From positions 1 through 36,978 of the forward strand of contig DAOTVZ010000234.1 in assembly GCA_034436045.1 (NCBI GenBank): a stretch of 36,978 nucleotides of DNA, given 5' to 3'. Position 1 is the first letter of the stretch. Each line of letters begins with the position of its first letter. Positions 1 to 8,125 of the stretch are shown one piece after another. The stretch comes from H111-94 sp034436045 (GTDB lineage: Bacteria > Chloroflexota > Ktedonobacteria > Ktedonobacterales > Ktedonobacteraceae). Under the pieces are notes generated by a model that saw only the letters and a program-made list of their open reading frames with translations, was not told the DNA's origin and did not search any database. The position numbers and the translations under genes are program-made.

Positions 1-37
1 AATCACGCCTTTATAATATTGATCATATTAAATACAA

Positions 38-1363
38 TTACTCTTTAGCTTCAGATATTTCTTCTGCTGGTTGCTGCGCCAGTACTACCCAGATACAAAA
101 CATCACTACTGCCAGCACGATCACATATGGCAACAGTGACCAGAGACCCACATATTGCGCAAGGTTGCCTGCCAGCCAGGGGAAGAGAGCTGCACCCATG
201 CTACCCAGACTGGCAAGAAAGCCGATAGCGGTAGGTACTATACGCGAGGAAACCAGCGTAGGCATCAATGCGATAGTCGTGGGGAAGATTGGTCCCAGAC
301 TAAAGCCAGTCAGAAAGAGGCCAAAGGCGGTAACAAAGGGAATTGGCACCAGCCAGACCAGCAACAGCCCTACTATCACACTCACCAGACACAACTGTAT
401 CATGCGTTTATTGCCAATCCTGACAGCCACATGCCCCAACAGCAAGCGACCGAATGATAGCCCTAACCAGTAGCCACTGACGATCCAGCCAGAAGGCAAG
501 GAGGCCATATGCCGCGATTCAGTGAGAAAGCTGTAGCTCCAACTGCCCACTGTGACCTCCGAACCAACATAAATCAACAAGAAGCCCGCAGCAAGCCAGA
601 CTACGTAGCGTTTCAGCGTCATGGACAAGAGATTTTCTTTCTTGTTGCTGGTTAGCTTTCCACTGCCAGTCCAGATCGCAGCACGGGCCAGCGCCTTGCT
701 GGTGCGTTCTTTAAAAAAGATGCCCAGAGCAAGCAAAGCTGTGAGGCTAAAGCAGAGCCACACAATATAGACGCTATGCCATCCCCATTGCAGAGCCAGC
801 ACCGCCGAAGCAACGACAGGCCCAAGCCAGGCACCCGCTCCATAGAAGAAGTGCAGATAGTTAAGCCTCGTTGTGTTGTTGGGCAACTCCGCTACATAGG
901 AGTTTAAACCGGCATCCAGCAAAGCATTTCCCAGGCCGATGAAAGCAAAGGCCAGCAGAGCAACCAGAAAAGGGGGCATGAGTATCAACGCTCCCGCTCC
1001 ACAACTAAAGATGAACGCACCAACCATGAGCGCATACTGTTTGCCTAGCCTATCGATCAACAGGCCATTGTTGAAAGAGGCAACAAAATATCCGGCGGTG
1101 CCACAGAGAAATAAGAAGCTGATACTGGCCTTATCGACATGATAATAGCTCTGCAAATTGGGCAATAATACGCCCACTGCTCCATCGTTTCCGCCAATCA
1201 TGATAAAGATGAAAAATGCCAGGAAAAGGTGCAAACGTAAGGATTGCGGCTTCGGAGGCTTTAATTGTTTGGATGCTATCATAATACGTTCTTTCAGCAT
1301 ACCCAGAAACATGGGTGATCCTGGTGGGGATGGAGCAATAGCTATCAGGGTATAATTTATCAC
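38..1363 (-). CDS. MFS transporter (12-TM sugar/drug type)
   Basis: Predicted inner-membrane major facilitator superfamily transporter of up to 441 residues, a usual length for the family, with about twelve hydrophobic segments. The N-terminal half has the loop motif GLLIDRLGKQYALMVG after the second membrane segment, which corresponds to the MFS motif A (GxLaDrxGrk). The central cytoplasmic loop (SGKLTSNKKEN) separates the two six-helix bundles. The substrate cannot be read from the sequence. A GTG start at 1363 overlaps the stop of the upstream peptidase gene by four bases (GTGA), which implies translational coupling. An alternative ATG at 1312 has an AGGA about 6 bases upstream, giving a protein 17 residues shorter. 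Co-expression with an M20 peptidase suggests uptake or efflux of a peptide- or amino-acid-like compound, but this is inference. Confidence 0.85.
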   Translation of the reverse strand: MINYTLIAIAPSPPGSPMFLGMLKERIMIASKQLKPPKPQSLRLHLFLAFFIFIMIGGNDGAVGVLLPNLQSYYHVDKASISFLFLCGTAGYFVASFNNGLLIDRLGKQYALMVGAFIFSCGAGALILMPPFLVALLAFAFIGLGNALLDAGLNSYVAELPNNTTRLNYLHFFYGAGAWLGPVVASAVLALQWGWHSVYIVWLCFSLTALLALGIFFKERTSKALARAAIWTGSGKLTSNKKENLLSMTLKRYVVWLAAGFLLIYVGSEVTVGSWSYSFLTESRHMASLPSGWIVSGYWLGLSFGRLLLGHVAVRIGNKRMIQLCLVSVIVGLLLVWLVPIPFVTAFGLFLTGFSLGPIFPTTIALMPTLVSSRIVPTAIGFLASLGSMGAALFPWLAGNLAQYVGLWSLLPYVIVLAVVMFCIWVVLAQQPAEEISEAKE

Positions 1364-2502
1364 GCCCCGACGAGAGTAGCCGCTTCGATGGCCAGCCGCG
1401 TGACTTGCGTCAGACCATCGCCGAGTAGCGAGACGCGCATATATTCCTCAGTAGTATGCACGCGGTCACTGTGCGTCACCCCAATGCAGACGGCGGGAAT
1501 ATTCAGGCTAATAGGAATATTGGCATCAGTGCTTGAGGCGTAAAAGGAAGGTTCATAGCCGAGCCAGCGTAATATTTCCGCAGCACGTTGTACCAGTGGA
1601 TCGGTTCGCTCCCGCTTGCCCGCCGGGCGCTCGCCCAGTACCTCTATTTCCGCCTTCAAACCTGTACCCACCTTGCGCTCGACAATGCTTCTGACCTGTT
1701 CCGCCAGTTTATCGAGGGTCGCAACATCCACCGAACGCATATCTAGCAATGCAGAAGCTCTGGCGGCAATCGTGTTGATAGAAGTGCCTCCTTCGATAAT
1801 ACCGACATTATAAGTCGTCTTGGGATTCTGCGGCACCTGAATATCAGCAATAGCGGCGATAATACGCCCCAGACCATGAATAGCGCTCGGTTGCCCAAAA
1901 GAACCGAAAGCATGCCCCCCCGGCCCACTCACCGTAATGCGCCAGCGTTTCGAGCCGACCGCCTCGGTGACAATCGCACCCAGGCGACCATCGATAGCTA
2001 GCACCGCTCCCAGGTGTGGACGATAGCGCTCGACAGCAGCTCGCGCGCCACGCAAGTTGCCCAGTCCTTCCTCGCCAACATTCGCCACTGCGACAATATC
2101 GGCCTCAGTCTCTATCTGTAGCTCATCCAGTAGACCCACTAGATGTAGCATGGTGGCAACGCTGACACTATTATCACTAATGCCGGGGCCGCGCAGAAAA
2201 TCTCCATCACGCCGCACATGTAGTGGCGTCCCCACCGGAAAGACGGTATCCAGGTGCGCCAATAACATCACCACCGGTCTCTCCGGCCTGTTACCGCGCC
2301 GCACATAGACATTGCCAACTGCATCAATCTCTGGTATATAACCACGTTCGCGCCAGAGCGTGGCGACAAATTGCCCCCGCTCCCGCTCTTCACCCGTCGG
2401 TGCTGGCACCTCACAGATACGAGTTGCTAACGCTGCGATCTCTTCTATTTTCGTGTGGGCCACCGAACGCAAGTGCTCCCAATCCCCTGCTGATCCTGAC
2501 AT
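1360..2502 (-). CDS. M20 family metallopeptidase (dizinc amidohydrolase/peptidase)
   Basis: A cytosolic M20/M25/M40-type dizinc hydrolase of 380 residues that probably cleaves a peptide or N-acyl amino acid. Metal-site features are visible in order: H83-x-D85 in AHLDTVFPVG, the bridging D110 in GPGISDN, the catalytic pair E144-E145 in NVGEEGLG, D171 in AIDGRLG, and a late His in GVTHSDRVHT. The middle part (VSGPGGHAFGSFG onward) is the dimerisation insert typical of the family. An AGGAG lies 7 bases upstream of the ATG at 2502, so the start is well supported. The gene is first in a two-gene operon with the MFS transporter. The exact substrate (tripeptide, dipeptide or acylated amino acid) is not determined. 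Confidence 0.88.
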   Translation of the reverse strand: MSGSAGDWEHLRSVAHTKIEEIAALATRICEVPAPTGEERERGQFVATLWRERGYIPEIDAVGNVYVRRGNRPERPVVMLLAHLDTVFPVGTPLHVRRDGDFLRGPGISDNSVSVATMLHLVGLLDELQIETEADIVAVANVGEEGLGNLRGARAAVERYRPHLGAVLAIDGRLGAIVTEAVGSKRWRITVSGPGGHAFGSFGQPSAIHGLGRIIAAIADIQVPQNPKTTYNVGIIEGGTSINTIAARASALLDMRSVDVATLDKLAEQVRSIVERKVGTGLKAEIEVLGERPAGKRERTDPLVQRAAEILRWLGYEPSFYASSTDANIPISLNIPAVCIGVTHSDRVHTTEEYMRVSLLGDGLTQVTRLAIEAATLVGA

Positions 2503-2726
2503 AGACGCTCCTCATTTTAAAGAATAATTTTTCGTTGTTCTTAGTATATCGCAGAGAGACACTGCAAAGAAAGCACAAACACCCAAAGACAACCACACAG
2601 ACCCTGTAGATAAACAGCAACCCGATATGATATAGTACATAATCACAGGTTCTCTTTATCCTGCTCCCTACCTTCTCAGATGCAGAGATGAAGAGACAGC
2701 CAGACTATTATTTCGCATGTCAGGGC

Positions 2727-2751
2727 GTAGTGCAACTCTGCATTGCGCTAC
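2727..2751. promoter_or_regulatory. Inverted repeat upstream of GH57 gene
   Basis: GTAGTGCAA (2727-2735) and TTGCGCTAC (2743-2751) form a 9-bp stem with one G-U type pair and a 7-base loop. The repeat ends 13 bases before the Shine-Dalgarno of the GH57 gene. It may be an operator or a leader hairpin; there is no independent support. The rest of the 2503-2775 divergent spacer shows no element I can support. Confidence 0.3.
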
Positions 2752-2775
2752 TTTCTCTATAAATAGGTGAAATGC

Positions 2776-4986
2776 ATGACACAAGGGCGCACAAGCAGTA
2801 TCTACCTCGGACTCTTACTCCATAACCACCAGCCCGTCGGGAACTTTCCCTGGGTCTTTCAGCAGGTTTACGAAGAGGCCTACCTGCCAATGATTAGCGC
2901 TCTGGAGCGCCACCCGGCAGTGCGTCTCTCTTTGCACTACACCGGGTCCCTACTGGATTGGTTCTCGGAAACCCACCCTGAATTTCTAGCGCGCATCGCC
3001 GCTCTCGTCAAACGTAATCAGGTTGAGATGGTCAGCGGCGGCTATTATGAACCCATTCTTCCCTCTATCCCAGATACCGATAAAATTGTCCAGATACGCC
3101 GCCTGACCGAGCGTATTCACCGCGACTTCGGCGTCACACCCACCGGTATGTGGATCGCAGAGCGCGTCTGGGAACCCAACCTGCCGCGTTTTCTGCGCGA
3201 AGCAGGCATCGAATGGACGATCCTCGACGACGTGCATTTCAAAAATATCGGCCTCGAAGATCACGACCTGTACGGCTACTACGCAACCGAAGATCAGAGC
3301 AGCGTCCTCAAAGTCTATGCCACCAGTAAGGCTTTGCGCTACACCATCCCCTGGCGACCAGTCGGCGAAACTATTGAGACACTACGCTCCCTGGCCACTC
3401 TCGACGGCAGTCGCATCATTGTTATGGGCGACGACGGCGAGAAGTTCGGTAGTTGGCCGGAGACAGGGCCGTATTGCTGGGGCCACGATGGGCAGTCAGG
3501 ATGGGTTGAGGAATTCTTTACTGCGTTAGAGCAGAACAAAGAATGGCTGCATACTATCCCGCTCGGCGAATACGCGCGCCAGTATCCGGCGCTGGGTCGC
3601 GCCTATATCCCCACCTCCTCATATATCGAGATGACCGAGTGGGCTTTACCCCCACAGAAATCCTATATCTTCGGCAAACTATTACATCAATTGGAGCATG
3701 ATAAGCAGGATACCATCCTACAATTCATGCGCGGCGGCTTCTGGCGCAATTTCCTGGTGCGCTATCCAGAAATCAATAATCAACACAAGAAAATGCTGCG
3801 CGTCCATGACAATCTTTACAGCAACGGCCTCGATAGTCATGGCCTGACCCACCTGCTTAAAGCGCAGGCCAACGATACCTACTGGCATGGCCTCTTCGGC
3901 GGCATTTACATGGGCCATGTGCGCTCCGCCATCTATCACCATCTCATCAAAGCCGAGAATATTGCCGACCGCCAGCAGTATGGAGACGCGCACTGGCAAC
4001 GCTACGAGTTCACCGACTTCGACCGCGATACGCGCAACGAACTCATTATCGAGAGCGATCAGCAAAACCTCTATATTGATACACTACACGGCGGCAGCAT
4101 CTTCGAGTGGGATATGCGACGTAGTGCCCATAATCTCACTTGCGTCATGACGCGCCGCCAGGAGAGCTACCATCAAACCTTGCGCGAATACGAACAGGAG
4201 CGACGACGCGCAGCCTCATCACAGCAAATCAGCGCGCACGGCAGCAGCGAGCCTGGTTCACCCCACACCACTGTACGCACCAAAGAGCCAGACCTCGACC
4301 GCTACCTGGTGCTGGATCGCTATCGCCGTAACAGCCTGATCGACCATTTCCTGCCAGCCGGTCTGACGCTGGAGAACTTCGCCCAGGTTCGCTTTGAAGA
4401 ACAGGGCAACTTTGTTGAGCAGCCCTACGAATGCCACGTCCAGCAAAATACCACTGGCCTCACCATCACCCTGGCTCGTAACGGTCAGGTACGCCGCGCC
4501 GGAGCCTTGAGTCCTCTGCCCGTGCAGCTCACCAAAACACTCTTCCTCCCGCGTGGAGAGGAACGGTTGCTCGTTCGCTATCGCATCGAGAACCAGGGAC
4601 AAACGCGCTTACAGACCACTTTCGCCAGTGAATGGAATATGCACTTGCTCGGCGGTGGCCACAACGACCAGGCTTATTATAAAATCAGTGGCCATACCCC
4701 GGAGCATAGCTACTTTGATACCACCGGTGAGGCAGCCGAAGTACGAGCATTCCATGTTGGCAACACATGGATTCGTCAAGATATGAGCTTTACACTCAGC
4801 AAACCAGCCACGCTCTGGCGCTTCTCTATCGAGACAGTCACAGGTTCCGAAGCCGGTTTCGAGCGTAATCACCAGGGTAGTTGTTTCGTAATGTGCTGGC
4901 CTCTGCTGATAGAAGCAGGCCAGAGCTGGCAGGTGGACATCGACTGCCAGGGCTGTGATACAGAAAACACCATAGGCTCGGTGTAG
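2776..4986 (+). CDS. Glycoside hydrolase family 57 (alpha-amylase / 4-alpha-glucanotransferase type)
   Basis: A retaining GH57 enzyme acting on alpha-1,4-glucans, either hydrolysing them or transferring glucan segments. The conserved GH57 motifs are present in order: HNHQP near residue 17, GGYYEP near 90, WIAERVWEP with the nucleophile E129, GDDGEKFG with the acid/base Asp at 219/220, and MTEWALP near 290. The C-terminal 300 residues fit the beta-rich domains (DUF1925/DUF1926) found in the 4-alpha-glucanotransferase branch such as the Thermococcus enzyme. The protein is 736 residues, slightly longer than that branch, owing to a charged low-complexity insert near residues 470-510 (REYEQERRRAASSQQ). 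The ATG at 2776 is preferred over the GTG at 2767 because AGGTGA lies 5 bases upstream of it. No signal peptide is seen, so it is cytosolic. A role in glycogen or maltodextrin turnover, together with the GH15 gene at 26305, is inference. Confidence 0.9.
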   Translation: MTQGRTSSIYLGLLLHNHQPVGNFPWVFQQVYEEAYLPMISALERHPAVRLSLHYTGSLLDWFSETHPEFLARIAALVKRNQVEMVSGGYYEPILPSIPDTDKIVQIRRLTERIHRDFGVTPTGMWIAERVWEPNLPRFLREAGIEWTILDDVHFKNIGLEDHDLYGYYATEDQSSVLKVYATSKALRYTIPWRPVGETIETLRSLATLDGSRIIVMGDDGEKFGSWPETGPYCWGHDGQSGWVEEFFTALEQNKEWLHTIPLGEYARQYPALGRAYIPTSSYIEMTEWALPPQKSYIFGKLLHQLEHDKQDTILQFMRGGFWRNFLVRYPEINNQHKKMLRVHDNLYSNGLDSHGLTHLLKAQANDTYWHGLFGGIYMGHVRSAIYHHLIKAENIADRQQYGDAHWQRYEFTDFDRDTRNELIIESDQQNLYIDTLHGGSIFEWDMRRSAHNLTCVMTRRQESYHQTLREYEQERRRAASSQQISAHGSSEPGSPHTTVRTKEPDLDRYLVLDRYRRNSLIDHFLPAGLTLENFAQVRFEEQGNFVEQPYECHVQQNTTGLTITLARNGQVRRAGALSPLPVQLTKTLFLPRGEERLLVRYRIENQGQTRLQTTFASEWNMHLLGGGHNDQAYYKISGHTPEHSYFDTTGEAAEVRAFHVGNTWIRQDMSFTLSKPATLWRFSIETVTGSEAGFERNHQGSCFVMCWPLLIEAGQSWQVDIDCQGCDTENTIGSV

Positions 4987-5116
4987 GAACCGGTTCACCG
5001 CTTCTGTGGACCCTCCCAAGCAGATCAATATGCACCAACGAGCACGAACAAAAGAACGCGGTGAATCAGCCATTACACCAGAATTTCACCCTTCTCATGG
5101 AAAGGAGTGCCTGAGC

Positions 5117-5833
5117 ATGACAAAACGGGTGCTGGCATTACAACACGTCTGGGAGAACCCCGTAGGATTAGTGGGAACACTTTTGCAGGAATACGGGATC
5201 GATTTCGATATCGTCAATGTGGAGCAGGAACGTCTTCCTGACCCGGCTCGTTATGCTGCCATTGTCGCCTTTGGTGGCTCACAGCATGTCTATGAAGACG
5301 AACGATACCCTTACTTCACAGAGGAGAAAGCCTTCTTGCGCCAGGTAATTGCATGCGAAATTCCCTACCTGGGCATTTGCCTGGGTGGACAACTGCTCGC
5401 CAGCGCATTAGGAGCCGCCGTCAGACGGCATCACAGCAGCGAGATTGGCTTCTTCGACATCCCTCTCACACCAGAGGGCCTCCGTGATCCACTCTATACA
5501 GACCTCCCTGGCTATCAGAAAGTTTTTCACTGGCATGAGGACGTCTTCGAACTTCCCACTGGAGCCGTGCACCTCGCCACCAATGCGCATACCCCCAACC
5601 AGGCATTCCGCTTTGGCTCACGCGCTTACGGGCTGCAATATCACATCGAACTAACCCCCTCCATGCTCAATACCTGGCTCCATCACCCAGCCTTCCAAAA
5701 AGAGCTTATTGACACTCTGGGCATTGACGCATATACTAGCCTTGAACAGAGTATAGATCAGCATTATCCAATCTATCAATCTCATACTCGCACCATGTTT
5801 ACCAACTTTTTACGCCTGGGGAGGATTATTTAA
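5117..5833 (+). CDS. Class I glutamine amidotransferase (GMP-synthase-like GATase1)
   Basis: A stand-alone class I glutamine amidotransferase domain of 238 residues, which releases ammonia from glutamine or acts on a related gamma-glutamyl substrate. The nucleophile elbow is YLGICLGGQ with C88, and the other triad residues are H176 and E178 in GLQYHIELT. Family members are about 230-240 residues, so it is full length. The oxyanion strand FGGSQHVYE near residue 54 is also typical. The ATG at 5117 is chosen because AAAGGAG (5101-5107) lies 9 bases upstream; the reading frame is open further upstream but has no such site. It lies 130 bp downstream of the GH57 gene on the same strand and is followed by a hairpin. 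No synthetase partner lies next to it, so the acceptor is unknown. Confidence 0.88.
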   Translation: MTKRVLALQHVWENPVGLVGTLLQEYGIDFDIVNVEQERLPDPARYAAIVAFGGSQHVYEDERYPYFTEEKAFLRQVIACEIPYLGICLGGQLLASALGAAVRRHHSSEIGFFDIPLTPEGLRDPLYTDLPGYQKVFHWHEDVFELPTGAVHLATNAHTPNQAFRFGSRAYGLQYHIELTPSMLNTWLHHPAFQKELIDTLGIDAYTSLEQSIDQHYPIYQSHTRTMFTNFLRLGRII

Positions 5834-5837
5834 ATGA

Positions 5838-5869
5838 TTTTGTGCAAAGAAATACCTTTCTGCACAAAA
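5838..5869 (+). terminator. Hairpin after the amidotransferase gene
   Basis: TTTTGTGCA (5838-5846) and TGCACAAAA (5861-5869) form a 9-bp perfect stem starting five bases after the stop codon. The stem can be lengthened inward by AAG/CTT with a two-base bulge. A clean U-tract is missing downstream (ACACTTCCCTTTTG), so termination is probable but not certain. Confidence 0.45.
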
Positions 5870-5991
5870 CACTTCCCTTTTGATTGTGTTTTCTGCTATA
5901 CTTGCACTCATAACCTATCCTACAGGCCTGCTGAGTGCATACATGGTCTCTATATGTTTTATTCTATACCGAAAGGCAGCATTCGACGAAG

Positions 5992-6933
5992 ATGCCGCAG
6001 CATTTAACAAAACGCAAACGCAAAATACATACAACTCTGCATCATCGTGTAGCTGAACTAACACCATTTACGTTCTCTTACTATACCATCGCCTGCGAAC
6101 GGCACCCTGAGCGCAACGAGGATAGTCTGCTCATTGATGCTACTGGCGGCCTGGTCGCCGTCTTTGATGGCGTTGGAGGTAGCGCCGCCGGTGAAATAGC
6201 TTCACGCACCGCTGCCCGTGCCGCCCGCCAACACTGGCGGCACCAACTATCCCAAATCCAGCGTGGCCGTAAACGTTACTCCGTACTTGAGTACAATGAA
6301 AACTTGAACCTTCATCAGACGCTTGAACATCTCATCCAGGAAGCCGACGAACTGGTACGCACCGAAGGTGCCCTTAAGGCCGGTACCGACGATCTCGCCA
6401 CCACCGTAGCAATGGCCGCGCTCTATCATCACCCCAATAACCACACCTATCAGTTGGTTCACGCCCATGTCGGCGACAGCCGCATCTACCTGCTACGCGA
6501 GGGCGAGTCACTCCAACGCCTGACCAATGACGATGGCCTGCTGGCAAAATTGGTCGAAAATCAGATGCTTGCCGAACAGGATGCCCTCCATATCGACCAG
6601 GCCATGACAGCAGAAGAACTAAGCGAGACAGAATTTACCTACTTCCGCCACCGAGGTGGCATCACACAGGCGCTGGGTGGTCCCCTGGCACCCGTTATTC
6701 ACATTGATGAAACAACTATCGCCCCAGGTGATCGCGTTCTCTTATGTACCGATGGCATTCACGATAATCTCACTGATGCTGAAATTGAGGATATTCTACG
6801 CAACGTTCCTCGTACTACTGCCGCACGCATCCTGGTAGAATGCTCCCTGGCCCGCTCCCATCAAGATCGCAGCATGACCATCCGTGCCAAACCCGACGAT
6901 ATGAGCGCTATCGTGCTTACCTGCCGCTTCTAA
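5992..6933 (+). CDS. PP2C-family protein serine/threonine phosphatase
   Basis: A soluble metal-dependent PP2C (PPM) phosphatase that removes phosphate from Ser/Thr residues, the natural opponent of Hanks-type kinases. The motifs are complete: RNEDSLLI (R41, D44), VFDGVGGSAAGE (D59, G60), HVGDSRIYLL, GITQALGG, LLCTDGIHDNL and the C-terminal DDMSAIVLT, which together supply the Mn/Mg-binding aspartates. From the ATG at 5992 the protein has 313 residues, slightly longer than minimal PP2Cs because of a basic N-terminal extension (KRKRK) and an insert near residues 80-110. The start is uncertain: neither this ATG nor the in-frame GTG at 5935 has a convincing Shine-Dalgarno. A possible -10 TATACT lies at 5897-5902. 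No kinase is adjacent; the kinase-like gene at 12154 appears inactive. Confidence 0.92.
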   Translation: MPQHLTKRKRKIHTTLHHRVAELTPFTFSYYTIACERHPERNEDSLLIDATGGLVAVFDGVGGSAAGEIASRTAARAARQHWRHQLSQIQRGRKRYSVLEYNENLNLHQTLEHLIQEADELVRTEGALKAGTDDLATTVAMAALYHHPNNHTYQLVHAHVGDSRIYLLREGESLQRLTNDDGLLAKLVENQMLAEQDALHIDQAMTAEELSETEFTYFRHRGGITQALGGPLAPVIHIDETTIAPGDRVLLCTDGIHDNLTDAEIEDILRNVPRTTAARILVECSLARSHQDRSMTIRAKPDDMSAIVLTCRF

Positions 6934-7068
6934 ATCCGTAACAATTCTGTAATGGGCATGGGCGATCTGCCTTCCTGGTCGCCCGCTTCGCTCTTCGCAT
7001 TCATCCTTTATCTCCCTCCCCTTATCTGAAAGTACTAATCCCATCCACATTGCGCGCAGTTCCTCCGA

Positions 7069-7078
7069 TAACATGTTA
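7069..7078. promoter_or_regulatory. Palindrome TAACATGTTA upstream of CAP gene
   Basis: A perfect 10-bp palindrome 73 bp before the CAP-protein start and immediately upstream of the two direct repeats at 7085-7114. Possible regulator site; unproven. Confidence 0.25.
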
Positions 7079-7084
7079 CTTTTT

Positions 7085-7114
7085 TTAGAGTAGGCAAGTG
7101 GTTAGAGTAGGCAA
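7085..7114. repeat. Two 13-bp direct repeats (17-bp period) upstream of CAP gene
   Basis: TTAGAGTAGGCAA occurs at 7085-7097 and again at 7102-7114. Tandem copies with a period between 1.5 and 2 helix turns just before a ribosome binding site look like paired binding sites for a dimeric activator or repressor, or a local duplication. They end 36 bp before the start codon of the CAP lipoprotein. Confidence 0.5.
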
Positions 7115-7150
7115 ACAGATAGATTTATTTTTAGAAGGAGATATCCTGTC

Positions 7151-7846
7151 GTGAAACGCTACTGGTATCTGCTCAGTATACTAATATTTGTCCTGGTATC
7201 ATTGAGCGCCTGTGCCCCGCAAACAGCGCGGGAAGCCGCCTCACATTCTTCACTCCTTACCAACGTCATCCATATTGCGCAGACACCAGACCCTACACCC
7301 CTTATCACTCAGGTTGAACGGCAGAACCCGAAACCTACCTCAACCGTCAGCGCGCTCCCACCAGTACCAACTGCTATCCCCTCTACCGGGGCCGGTACCG
7401 CTCCCTACGGCCCGCCGCCCCCCATCACTGCTGAAGAGATACAACTGACGCAACAACTTTTCGCTCTGATTAATAGTGACCGCGCGAAACTGGGCCTCTA
7501 TCCCTTCGCCTGGAACAATACGCTGGCCGGGGGCGCACGCCTGCATAGCTGGAATATGATCCACTGCGGCTTCAGCCATACTTGCCCCAACGGCGAGAAC
7601 CAGTGTCAGCGCATCGCCGACGAGGGTTTCGCAGGCTACACCGATTGTGGCGAAAACATCGGCGAGGCCGGCCCTTATCCAACGCCCTGGGGCGGGGTCT
7701 ACAACATACAAGAAAGCATGATGAACGAACCGCCAACCGGCTGGCATCGCATTCACCTGACCAGTACCACACTCCACCGCATCGGCATCGGCATTGTGAT
7801 CGATGCTAACGGCTGGATATGGTTCACCGAAGATATGGTTAGCTAG
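7151..7846 (+). CDS. CAP/SCP-PR1 domain lipoprotein
   Basis: A secreted lipoprotein of 231 residues. The N-terminus has a signal peptide (KR, then a hydrophobic stretch to residue 18) ending in the lipobox LSAC with Cys21 as the likely lipidated residue. A Pro/Thr-rich linker (about residues 50-95) precedes a CAP domain that starts near residue 96 (LFALINSDRAKLGLYPF) and contains the expected His pair (LHSWNM and FSHTCPNG) and the GENIGEAG motif. Four Cys lie within a 35-residue stretch (HCGFSHTC, NQC, DCGEN), which suggests two disulfides. CAP proteins bind lipids or ligands or act extracellularly; the exact role here is unknown. The GTG start is supported by AGAAGGAG (7133-7140), 10 bases upstream. 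The spacer from 6934 has only a weak 6-bp hairpin (6960-6984). Confidence 0.85.
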   Translation: MKRYWYLLSILIFVLVSLSACAPQTAREAASHSSLLTNVIHIAQTPDPTPLITQVERQNPKPTSTVSALPPVPTAIPSTGAGTAPYGPPPPITAEEIQLTQQLFALINSDRAKLGLYPFAWNNTLAGGARLHSWNMIHCGFSHTCPNGENQCQRIADEGFAGYTDCGENIGEAGPYPTPWGGVYNIQESMMNEPPTGWHRIHLTSTTLHRIGIGIVIDANGWIWFTEDMVS

Positions 7847-8125
7847 CAATCCGGCAAATTTACTGACCAAAGCAAACTATTGTACCCTCCAGCTCTATTG
7901 CCCACCTTCAATCTGCTCTCATCCTAAAACCGCGTTGCTCGTCAGCAGCATGTTAAGAGGATTTAATATCACTCACTTTCGAGCGAGTAGAGGCATCAAA
8001 TAAACTCATCAGTACTTTTATGCTAGTCCCCCACCAGAAGCAGTGTTTTCCTGATATATCTACTGTATACTTTACCCTGGTATTTACAAGAGGCAGAAAT
8101 CCACTAAAGCAGAAGGAGCTATAGT

